A stretch of 40,671 bases of DNA from JAEUTH01 sp044230205. GTDB lineage: Bacteria; Bacteroidota; Bacteroidia; AKYH767-A; OLB10. Position numbers and translations under genes: made by a program. The DNA lies in assembly GCA_044230205.1 (NCBI GenBank), contig JBGARN010000023.1, positions 1-40,671 on the forward strand. Reading direction: 5' to 3'. Below the pieces are notes generated by a model. It saw only the letters and a program-made list of their open reading frames with translations. It had not been told where the DNA came from and did not search any database. Shown here piece after piece: positions 33,680 to 40,671 of this stretch. Within the stretch, counting starts at the first letter, position 1. The number at the start of each line of letters is the position of its first letter.

Positions 33680-34909
33680 ATGCCATCACTATCTCACAAA
33701 GGAATTGAAATGCCGGCTTCACCAATTCGTAAATTGGTTCCTTATGCTGAAGCAGCTAAAAAAAGAGGTATTAAAATTTATCACCTGAACATTGGGCAGC
33801 CTGATATTGAAACACCAGAAACCATGCTGAATGCTATAAAAAACATAAAGCTTAAAGTGGTAGAATACAGCCACAGTGCAGGCATTGAATCCTACAGAAG
33901 AAAACTGACTGAGTATTATAAAAAATATAATATCAATTTAGATTATACTGATATAATGATCACCACTGGCGGATCGGAAGCAATTGAAATTGCAATGATG
34001 ACCTGCCTGAATGAAGGTGATGAAATTATTGTAACAGAGCCATTGTACGCCAACTATATTGGTTTTGCTGTACAAGCCGGGGTAAAAGTTATTCCTATTA
34101 CCGCTAAAATTGAAAATGGATTTGCATTGCCTGATGTAAGCGAATTTGAAAAGGTAATTACTCCAAAAACAAAGGCTATTTTAATATGCAACCCAAATAA
34201 CCCTACCGGTTATTTATATACTGCCGATGAACTGGAAGCTTTGCGCAAATTAGTTTTGAAGCATGATCTGTTTTTATTTTCAGATGAAGTGTATCGTGAA
34301 TTTTGTTATGATAACAATGCATATATAAGTGCCATGCACCTGGAAGGTATTGAGCAAAATGTGGTGATGGTAGACAGTGTGAGCAAACGATATAGTGCAT
34401 GTGGTGCACGTATTGGCGCTTTGATTTCGAAGAACAAAGAAATTATGAGCACTGCTCTGAAATTCGCACAGGCACGCTTAAGCCCGCCTACATTTGGTCA
34501 GATTGCTTCAGAAGCTGCCATAGATACACCCGATAGTTATTTTGAAAAAGTGAAAGAAGAATATGTAGCGCGCAGAAATTATGTTGTGGATACGCTGAAT
34601 ACAATGAATGGTGTTTTTTGTCCTAAGCCTAATGGTGCTTTTTATTGCATAGCGCAATTGCCAATTGACAATGCTGATAAATTCTGCCAATGGCTGTTAG
34701 AAAATTTTGACTACAATAAAGAAACCGTAATGCTTGCTCCTGCTACAGGTTTTTACTCCACACCGGGTTTTGGAAAAAACCAGGTACGTATAGCTTATGT
34801 TTTAAAAATTGATGATTTGAAAAAAGCTATGGCATGCTTAGAAAATGCTTTGATGCAATATCCGGGAAGGGTTGAAAATGCTGCTTCAAAAGAAACTGCA
34901 AAGGTTTAA
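33680..34909 (+). CDS. Class I pyridoxal-phosphate-dependent aminotransferase (aspartate/tyrosine-type)
   Basis: 409 aa. Fold-type I motifs: HLNIGQPDIETPETM, TTGGSEAIEIAMM, CNPNNPTGYLY (Asn/Pro stacking region), FLFSDEVYREFCYD, and VDSVSKRYSACGARIG with the PLP lysine K236, plus IAYVLKIDDLKKAM near the C-terminus for the substrate Arg region. It transfers amino groups between amino and keto acids, with glutamate as likely donor; the amino-acid preference cannot be read. Length and start are standard. No terminator seen downstream. Confidence 0.93.
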   Translation: MPSLSHKGIEMPASPIRKLVPYAEAAKKRGIKIYHLNIGQPDIETPETMLNAIKNIKLKVVEYSHSAGIESYRRKLTEYYKKYNINLDYTDIMITTGGSEAIEIAMMTCLNEGDEIIVTEPLYANYIGFAVQAGVKVIPITAKIENGFALPDVSEFEKVITPKTKAILICNPNNPTGYLYTADELEALRKLVLKHDLFLFSDEVYREFCYDNNAYISAMHLEGIEQNVVMVDSVSKRYSACGARIGALISKNKEIMSTALKFAQARLSPPTFGQIASEAAIDTPDSYFEKVKEEYVARRNYVVDTLNTMNGVFCPKPNGAFYCIAQLPIDNADKFCQWLLENFDYNKETVMLAPATGFYSTPGFGKNQVRIAYVLKIDDLKKAMACLENALMQYPGRVENAASKETAKV

Positions 34910-34988
34910 GCATTGATTATTTAGATTTAATTGTAGATTAACTTTTTCAAATAATTATTATCTGCTTCGAAAAGATATTTAGTGAAAA

Positions 34989-35606
34989 CTATTCAGAGTT
35001 TTGCAACCAATTTGATAAAAGCCATTTAATTGACGAATAACTATTTTCCAGCAAAGCCGGAATTTCTTTTTTATTCACCCACCGTGCTTCTGTAATATCT
35101 TCTTCCAATTGCGGAGTAAGCTTTCTGCTATCATCAGTTTTCATTTCATACCAATAAGAAATTTTTAAAACTCTTTTACCCTTTAGCATATAGGTATGAT
35201 AAGTAGGACCAAGAGTTGCGGTAATTTCTAAATTACTGATTCCACACTCTTCTTCCACTTCGCGCATTGCTGCAACTTTTTTCTTTTCCCCGTCTTCTAA
35301 TTTTCCTTTGGGCAAGTCCCATTTATTATGACGGAATATCATGAGCACCTCTTCCATGCAGTTTAAAACCAAACCACCGGCAGCTACAATAACTATAAAT
35401 TGCTGTTGAAATAAATTCCAAAGTTCTGATAAATCACTATGAATAATTTCAGCGCTGGTATAGTAACTGTCCTGTTCAAGTGTTTCAATTGCTGTAATTA
35501 TTGATGATTCACTTTCATAATGCATCACAAGATGTCTGTTGCCTGTTTTAGCAGAACGGTTTTCTAAAAGCGAAAGGCATTTTTCTCCAATAAATATGTT
35601 ATACAT
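34989..35606 (-). CDS. NUDIX hydrolase
   Basis: 205 aa. The Nudix box G-x5-E-x7-REVEEECG is complete: GKLEDGE ... REVEEECGI within residues ~100-125, giving the Mg-binding helix. The ~75 residues before it form an N-terminal extension (LVMHYESESSIITAIETLEQ), followed by FIVIVAAGGLVLNCMEEVL. Nudix enzymes cleave nucleoside-diphosphate derivatives; the substrate here is unknown. It is divergent from pyrE (181 bp between starts), an arrangement I associate with Bacteroidota. Confidence 0.9.
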   Translation of the reverse strand: MYNIFIGEKCLSLLENRSAKTGNRHLVMHYESESSIITAIETLEQDSYYTSAEIIHSDLSELWNLFQQQFIVIVAAGGLVLNCMEEVLMIFRHNKWDLPKGKLEDGEKKKVAAMREVEEECGISNLEITATLGPTYHTYMLKGKRVLKISYWYEMKTDDSRKLTPQLEEDITEARWVNKKEIPALLENSYSSIKWLLSNWLQNSE

Positions 35607-35723
35607 AATTCCGGTAATGATTAACGAAGTAAAAATTAAATCGTCAACATTTAAAATAATTGAGTTATTTGCAAGACGATTAAAATTTGCATTTGCATGG
35701 TGAAAACACCCCTGCTTGCATAA

Positions 35724-35762
35724 AAGGTCTTCTACTCACTGCTTTAATAAGCACATGACCTT
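35724..35762 (+). promoter_or_regulatory. Structured leader upstream of pyrE
   Basis: An outer stem AAGGTC (35724-35729) / GACCTT (35757-35762) encloses a hairpin TGCTT-TAAT-AAGCA (35740-35753). It ends 25 nt before ATG 35788, so it could influence pyrE translation. Confidence 0.35.
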
Positions 35763-35787
35763 GTACAGCGGGTAAAAAACAAATACA

Positions 35788-36423
35788 ATGGAAAAAGACA
35801 CCGCACATTTAATAGCAGAACATTTACTGCAGATTAAAGCCATAAAACTGCAACCCGATGATCCGTTTACATGGGCCTCGGGCTGGAAATCACCAATTTA
35901 TTGTGATAACAGGCTTGCACTCTCCTATCCGCGCATACGTACTTACATCAGGCAGGAGTTATCAAAACTTATTGAATCAAAATTTGGCCGACCGGATATC
36001 ATAGCTGGTGTTGCCACTGCTGCCATTGCACAAGGCGTTTTAGTTGCTGAAGCTCTTGGTTTGCCGTTTGTTTATGTGCGCCCTAAATCAAAAGACCATG
36101 GATTGAAAAATCAGATTGAAGGCGATGTTCAGGAAAATCAAAGCTGTGTGGTTATTGAAGATTTGATTTCCACTGGCAGCAGCAGTTTGCAGGCGGTGGA
36201 AGCACTGAAAAAAAGTGGTGTGATTATTAAAGGAATGGTTTCAATATTTAGCTATGGTTTTAAAATAGCCGAAGACAATTTTAAGAATGCTAACTGTATT
36301 GTGTATTCACTCTGCAATTATGATGTATTAATTGAGCAGGCCAAGCTTTCGGGTTATGTAAAGGAAACCGACTTAAAAACCCTTCTTGCATGGCGCGAGA
36401 ATCCGGCTGAATGGGGCAAATAA
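35788..36423 (+). CDS. pyrE: Orotate phosphoribosyltransferase
   Basis: 211 aa. Transfers phosphoribose from PRPP to orotate to make OMP in pyrimidine synthesis. Type I PRTase features: FTWASGWKSPIYCDNRLALS (substrate loop), GVATAAIAQGVLVAEALGLP, YVRPKSKDHGLKNQIEG (flexible catalytic loop), and the PRPP motif VVIEDLISTGSSSLQA at ~V122-T129. It is complete at both ends. No other pyr gene nearby. Confidence 0.96.
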   Translation: MEKDTAHLIAEHLLQIKAIKLQPDDPFTWASGWKSPIYCDNRLALSYPRIRTYIRQELSKLIESKFGRPDIIAGVATAAIAQGVLVAEALGLPFVYVRPKSKDHGLKNQIEGDVQENQSCVVIEDLISTGSSSLQAVEALKKSGVIIKGMVSIFSYGFKIAEDNFKNANCIVYSLCNYDVLIEQAKLSGYVKETDLKTLLAWRENPAEWGK

Positions 36424-36855
36424 AGCACTATGATTGATTGCAAAGCAATATTCTAATAGTATAAGCCTGAAAATACATTATCAAATTAACCAGAATACTA
36501 ATGCGGATTATTATTTACTTTCTTCTTTTTCTCTGATTTTATCTCAAAACAGGAAATTAATTTGCTTCAAGTTAAACCAGGTCAATAGCATTTTAATCCC
36601 GTAAAAATAAATTAGCGTAAAAGCTTGAAACCGCTTGGTTTTTAAGCATCTTTTCCTTAACTTTATTAAACTTATCCTCACACTCATTTCTTTCCATTTT
36701 ACGATTAAAATTGCAATGCATTTATAAAATGTGCATGGAATTTGCAGTATAATACATAGTTGCATCAGTTCCTTTTTTGGTATTTCAATTCCCTACCCCG
36801 TTTTTCAATAAGGAACATCAATTTCATTCAAGCTCCTGGCTTTATATATAATATC
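36424..36855. other. Gene-free intergenic region after pyrE
   Basis: About 430 bp without a credible gene. A 73-codon frame on the minus strand (36544-36765) has no family resemblance. A hairpin GCTTGAAACC-GCTT-GGTTTTTAAGC (36623-36647) followed by T-rich DNA is a possible weak plus-strand terminator. Otherwise I see nothing. Confidence 0.5.
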
Positions 36856-36897
36856 ATGAAGTATTTTTTTATTCATCCTTATCCAATTTTTCTATGA
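36856..36897 (+). CDS. Possible 13-codon upstream ORF coupled to the HzsA-like gene
   Basis: ATG 36856 opens MKYFFIHPYPIFL, whose TGA (36895-36897) overlaps ATG 36894 of the next gene as ATGA. The overlap would permit translational coupling. Alternatively it is fortuitous in AT-rich DNA; no conservation evidence is available. Confidence 0.25.
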   Translation: MKYFFIHPYPIFL

Positions 36898-39593
36898 AAC
36901 TTTCTACACTCCCCAGTTATTCTTTTCCTTATTTATTACGAGCACAGCATTTGATTCATTTTGCATTTTTACTCTCATCTGCAATTATCACTTATTGCTC
37001 GCTAAACAATTCATCCCCTGCAGATAACTCATATTACCTGAATGCAGGTAGTGACAGCACCAACCTGGTAGTAAGTCCTGTACCTTATGACGTTGTTTTT
37101 GTAACGCGCAAAATAGTTAAGCATGGTTCGTTTAATATGGATACATTAACTGATATGCCCGGTGTTGGTATCCATAGTCGTTTCAGGGTTTGCGCACCGG
37201 GTAAACTGCAGGTGTTTAAAACTAATGGAACTGTAGTTACCTTAATTGATGGTGGTAATCCAACTGCAGCTTCACTTAACCTGATTGATGTAAATGCTCC
37301 TGACGTTAGTTATGACGGAACACAAATCCTATTTGCAGGCTTAACAGCCCCGGCACCCGGCACTACATATGACACCCTTCCAAAGACTGATATTGGTGGT
37401 TGGCGCATTTATCGAATAAATACAAATGGTACAGGTCTGACCCAATTAACGTTTACAGATATGGTTATTAATAACAGTCAATTTAATAACCCCGGCTACC
37501 AGTTTAATAATTACAGTCAGTACTCCGACATTGACCCTGTATGGATGCCCGATGGAAGAATTTGTTTTTCTTCATCAAGGGCTCCTTCAACATCAGATTA
37601 TGGGGGCTCACGCACCACCAACCTGTGGGTGATGAATGGAAATGGTACAGGCATGCATCGTATTACCAGTGAACGTAATGCTGCCGAACGACCTATGATT
37701 GATCCATTAACTGGCCGCATTGTTTTTTCACGGTGGTGGCGCAATGCGCGTTTTCCGCTTGATGACATGAGTACATTGGCTAACGCTTCAGGCACAGGTT
37801 ATATACGTAAAGATGGTTTAAGCTCAAATCAAAGTGTGCAGAGCTATGCTGCAAACTTTATTCACTTTAATGGCTGGGTAGCAGCCTCAATTAATCCTGA
37901 TGGTACTGATCTGAAATTATTTGCCGGTGGCCGTGGTGATGCTTCGGATTTTATTATGTATGGCGGATCTTTTACATCAACGAGTAACCTGGTTTCAAAT
38001 TCATTTGCCATGAGCTCATTATTTAACGAAGGAGGCTTTGGTGGTTTGGTAACTCACGTACGCGGAGCTGGTGAAAATTTACCATTGGCCGGATATTCAA
38101 AGTTACAATCAGCATCAAATGCGCCTCCCGGTACTCATGATACATTGCTTCAATACTATTCTGCAAACGGTTATGCTTCTGATGCACATGTTTTACCTGA
38201 TGATAGGGTGTTGTTTAGTTATGCTGCAGATTACAACCAGGATTATGGATTATATGTAATCAATGCCAATGGAACAAACCGAACATTAGTTTATGAGGAA
38301 ACCGGAACACAGCAACTGAGAGCAAAAACTATTCGTACCAGATTACTTGCGCCTATTATTACAGATAAAATCACACAGGTAGCTTCGCTGTATCCACCAC
38401 TCGAAGCTGGCCCATATACTACTGATGGAACATTTGTTTTTAAATGCCTTAATGTGTATACCAACGGCCCGGTAGATATGGACATTACAAATGGAGTAAA
38501 AATTGGTGATGCTGGTTCTATCCGGTTTTTTATTCATCATCAACGCAAGCGCAAAGGCTCGAGCGGTGAGCTTGACTGGCCAATACTTTTATCTGAAATG
38601 CAGATACCTGCAAACGGAGCAGTTACTAATCCGTCAGCACCAGCCAATCAACCATTGTTTGAACAATTGCGCACACCTGCTTCTAAGGGATATACTGTGC
38701 CGCTAACCGGTAATCCGTTCCCATCCTCAACAGCACATGTTGCAGGTATGAATTATGGCAGACCGGGAGATACGCTTACCTGCGTTGGTTGCCATCGCGG
38801 GCATTCTATGATTCCCCTACCGGCTAATCAGGCCGAAGCTGAATTTACCAATCTTGCTCCGGGTGCTACTGTAACCATTTCGGCTGGCACAAGCAATACT
38901 AAAAATTATATAAATGATCGTTGTGTGATGCTGTCGCATAATAACGGCAGGTATTGGATTACACCTTATGGATATGATCAGAATCAATGGACAAGACTCA
39001 AGTTTCCGGTGTCGATAAAAATTAAGAATGTAAGATTGTACAACATTCCTCAGGGCGGATTTAAAAATTCAACACTTCAAATTACTTCAGCTCAGGTAAA
39101 TTTATATGCTGATGCTGCACGAACACAATTAGTGGCAACACAAACTGTAAATCAAAATCTTTCCAACACAGGTACCGATGTAAATTTCAATAATGTGATT
39201 GCAAAAGTTGTTGAGGTAAAAATACTCGGATATACCGGAACATTTAATAATCTTCAGAAACGTGTTGGCCTGGCGGAAGTAGAGGTAATAGCCAGTGGCG
39301 ATATAAGTTCACCAAGACTTGCAGAAGCATATACCAATGAGCCTAATATTGTTGTCTGGCCTAACCCTTCGGGTAAATACATATTTCTTAAAACTAGTGA
39401 TGAAGTAAACAATAACACCGAATATAAAATTTATAACACCAGCGGTGTTTGCATTTCTTCAGGAAAGATGATTAACAATAGTATAAATGAAGGTTTTGAA
39501 AAAATTGACATCAGTAATTTTGCAAATGGCTTATACATTATAACTGTAAGGTCAGGCGACATAAACAGGTCTGCCAGGTTTATGAAAATGTAA
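36894..39593 (+). CDS. T9SS-secreted propeller protein with haem c motif, hydrazine-synthase-alpha-like
   Basis: 899 aa. The N-terminus (LIHFAFLLSSAIITYCSLNN) is a Sec signal. Residues ~55-330 are TolB-like propeller blades (WRIYRINTNGTGLTQLTF, DIDPVWMPDGRICFSSSRAP, LWVMNGNGTGMHRIT), continuing to ~470 (AHVLPDDRVLFSYAADYN). Then comes GMNYGRPGDTLTCVGCHRGH, with a CxxCH haem c site at C630-C633-H634, in the setting seen in HzsA-like proteins (TolB blades followed by SCVGCHE/GH). Residues ~665-800 resemble a discoidin-like jelly-roll. The final ~75 (VVWPNPSGKYIF ... ANGLYIITV ... RFMKM) is a T9SS sorting domain. Only this one CxxCH is seen. A sulfatase gene follows at 39830. Redox role unknown. 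Confidence 0.82.
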   Translation: MKLSTLPSYSFPYLLRAQHLIHFAFLLSSAIITYCSLNNSSPADNSYYLNAGSDSTNLVVSPVPYDVVFVTRKIVKHGSFNMDTLTDMPGVGIHSRFRVCAPGKLQVFKTNGTVVTLIDGGNPTAASLNLIDVNAPDVSYDGTQILFAGLTAPAPGTTYDTLPKTDIGGWRIYRINTNGTGLTQLTFTDMVINNSQFNNPGYQFNNYSQYSDIDPVWMPDGRICFSSSRAPSTSDYGGSRTTNLWVMNGNGTGMHRITSERNAAERPMIDPLTGRIVFSRWWRNARFPLDDMSTLANASGTGYIRKDGLSSNQSVQSYAANFIHFNGWVAASINPDGTDLKLFAGGRGDASDFIMYGGSFTSTSNLVSNSFAMSSLFNEGGFGGLVTHVRGAGENLPLAGYSKLQSASNAPPGTHDTLLQYYSANGYASDAHVLPDDRVLFSYAADYNQDYGLYVINANGTNRTLVYEETGTQQLRAKTIRTRLLAPIITDKITQVASLYPPLEAGPYTTDGTFVFKCLNVYTNGPVDMDITNGVKIGDAGSIRFFIHHQRKRKGSSGELDWPILLSEMQIPANGAVTNPSAPANQPLFEQLRTPASKGYTVPLTGNPFPSSTAHVAGMNYGRPGDTLTCVGCHRGHSMIPLPANQAEAEFTNLAPGATVTISAGTSNTKNYINDRCVMLSHNNGRYWITPYGYDQNQWTRLKFPVSIKIKNVRLYNIPQGGFKNSTLQITSAQVNLYADAARTQLVATQTVNQNLSNTGTDVNFNNVIAKVVEVKILGYTGTFNNLQKRVGLAEVEVIASGDISSPRLAEAYTNEPNIVVWPNPSGKYIFLKTSDEVNNNTEYKIYNTSGVCISSGKMINNSINEGFEKIDISNFANGLYIITVRSGDINRSARFMKM

Positions 39594-39602
39594 GATTTGC
39601 AG

Positions 39603-39645
39603 AACACTAGCGGTAGTTATAGGTTAACTACCGTTAGTGTTTTTT
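39603..39645 (+). terminator. Intrinsic terminator of the HzsA-like gene
   Basis: AACACTAGCGGTAGTT (39603-39618) pairs with AACTACCGTTAGTGTT (39626-39641) with one G-T pair; T-run to 39645. Confidence 0.9.
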
Positions 39646-39802
39646 ATAAATTGGTAATTGATATATACCTTTGCAATTTAATTGTAACCATTAGGATACA
39701 CCATTAAACCTTCTTCAAGCGACAAATTAATCCTGTAATTCGCATTCGCTTAGATATTTATTGATTTTGCCCGATTTTTAACCCATAAAAAGTTGATTCT
39801 AT

Positions 39803-39810
39803 TATCTTTG
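39803..39810 (+). promoter_or_regulatory. -7 box of the sulfatase gene
   Basis: TATCTTTG, exact match to TAnnTTTG. The predicted start leaves ~13 nt to ATG 39830. No TTG at the standard spacing. Confidence 0.5.
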
Positions 39811-39829
39811 AATAAATACTGATTCTATA

Positions 39830-40671
39830 ATGAAAACTTTTCTAACTGTTTTGTTTGCGCTTGCTATTGCTGAAATTTCATATGCACAATTACATTCAAA
39901 TAGCAATGACAGACAATCTGATTTACAGGCTAAAAGCATAACTCAACCTAATATTTTGCTTATAGTATTAGATGACGCACGCTATGACTTTTGTGCACCC
40001 AATGGTGGACCTACGTTCTTTCAATCTCCATCCATTAACCGTATTGCTTATGAAGGTGCCAACTTTAAAAACTCATTTGTTATTGAATCCATTTGTGCAC
40101 CAAGCCGTGCAACGATTTTAACAGGATTATATCCTCAGGATAATGGTGTAAACAGTAATTTGGATAATGATACTATTTGTTGCGGATTACCAACTATAGC
40201 AACTATTTTGAAAAATGCAGGTTATTATACAGGAATGGTGGGAAAGTATGGAATGCAAAGCACTCCTCAGCCAGGCTACGATTACTGGTGCGTAAGTAAT
40301 ACCGATATTTATACTAATGCACAATGGAATATTAATGGGACAAAGAAAAAAATCTACCTGCATAAGACTGATGCCACCACTCAAAAAAGCTTAGAGTTTC
40401 TTCATAACCGTCCAGCCAATCAACCATTCTTATTGAATATGTGGCATAAAGCACCGCATAAGCCACTTGAGCCTCGCACTGTTGACATTGGCTTATATGA
40501 TAATGATACTATGCCATTTCCTTCCAACTTCTGCAGGTACCTGCAGGAGTATCCTGACTATATCTACAAATATCACTTGCAAAGACCAGATGGAAATACT
40601 GTATCAACAGACACTGTTCAAGACCGGATTTTACAAACCAAACTTACTTTCGAACTTCTTGCCGGTGTTGA
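39830..40671 (+). CDS. Sulfatase family protein, 3' end outside the window
   Basis: The first ~280 residues; no stop before the window edge. Signal peptide MKTFLTVLFALAIAEISYAQ. The sulfatase core starts at PNILLIVLDDARYDF (metal Asp pair) and carries the activation signature C-A-P-S-R at C89-R93 (SICAPSRATILTG), where the Cys is converted to formylglycine. GYYTGMVGKYGM and WHKAPHKPLEPR match later conserved blocks. It removes sulfate esters from glycans or similar; substrate unknown. An anaerobic sulfatase-maturating or FGE enzyme must exist elsewhere. It is downstream of the HzsA-like gene but separated from it by a terminator and its own -7 box. Confidence 0.92.
   Translation, partial: MKTFLTVLFALAIAEISYAQLHSNSNDRQSDLQAKSITQPNILLIVLDDARYDFCAPNGGPTFFQSPSINRIAYEGANFKNSFVIESICAPSRATILTGLYPQDNGVNSNLDNDTICCGLPTIATILKNAGYYTGMVGKYGMQSTPQPGYDYWCVSNTDIYTNAQWNINGTKKKIYLHKTDATTQKSLEFLHNRPANQPFLLNMWHKAPHKPLEPRTVDIGLYDNDTMPFPSNFCRYLQEYPDYIYKYHLQRPDGNTVSTDTVQDRILQTKLTFELLAGV

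Noticed and set aside
36544..36765. 73-codon minus ORF after pyrE
   Set aside because: No family resemblance and low-complexity AT-rich composition; no promoter.

Overview
The window looks like a chromosomal segment of a member of the Bacteroidota, probably Chitinophagia/Sphingobacteriia-like. The reasons are: AT-rich DNA, five secreted proteins ending in type IX secretion (T9SS) sorting domains, LytTR/LytS-type regulation, paired universal-stress proteins, tandem DUF1573 genes, and at least four promoters with both boxes of the Bacteroidota pattern TTG-N18-22-TAnnTTTG. Most genes lack an obvious Shine-Dalgarno sequence, as is normal for the phylum. I found no CRISPR array, prophage, tRNA or rRNA gene.

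Layout. 1-300: the end of a REP-associated (Y1/IS200-like) transposase and a REP-like palindrome. 376-1953: a T9SS-secreted repeat protein. 2030-3864: a LytTR response regulator and LytS-type histidine kinase operon on the minus strand. 4021-7158: homologues of EboE and EboF, separated by a minus-strand RDD membrane protein. 7240-7626: RNase P RNA with its own promoter and terminator. 7669-11719: two T9SS cargo genes in a minus-strand operon. 11720-12123: a gene-free stretch ending in an orphan plus-strand terminator, a candidate small RNA. 12175-13577: a DUF4920 lipoprotein and HMG-CoA lyase. 13775-16079: a frameshifted, extremely repetitive coiled-coil protein. 16285-20031: an MFS transporter, MltG, an acidic unknown protein and an acyl-CoA desaturase. 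20102-24908: ferritin, an M61 peptidase, RidA, a PabA/TrpG amidotransferase and a frameshifted PLP-dependent enzyme. 25118-25213: a 31-residue histone-H1-like peptide. 25316-30241: a large T9SS YCF48-repeat protein, a frameshifted fabG and an outer-membrane beta-barrel protein. 30553-33526: two universal-stress genes (one with an internal deletion) and two DUF1573 genes. 33680-36423: an aminotransferase, a NUDIX hydrolase and pyrE. 36894-40671: a T9SS-tagged propeller/c-type cytochrome related to the hydrazine-synthase alpha family, followed by a sulfatase that runs off the window.

Most of the window is housekeeping interspersed with cell-surface functions. The points that most merit a second look are: the EboE/EboF pair without eboABCD in view, with EboF lacking canonical metal ligands; the HzsA-like secreted cytochrome; the orphan terminator region at 11.9-12.1 kb; the mini-histone; and four separate reading-frame lesions in otherwise well-conserved genes. 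Those lesions are either sequencing/assembly error or real gene decay. All family assignments are from reading the translations, without database searches.
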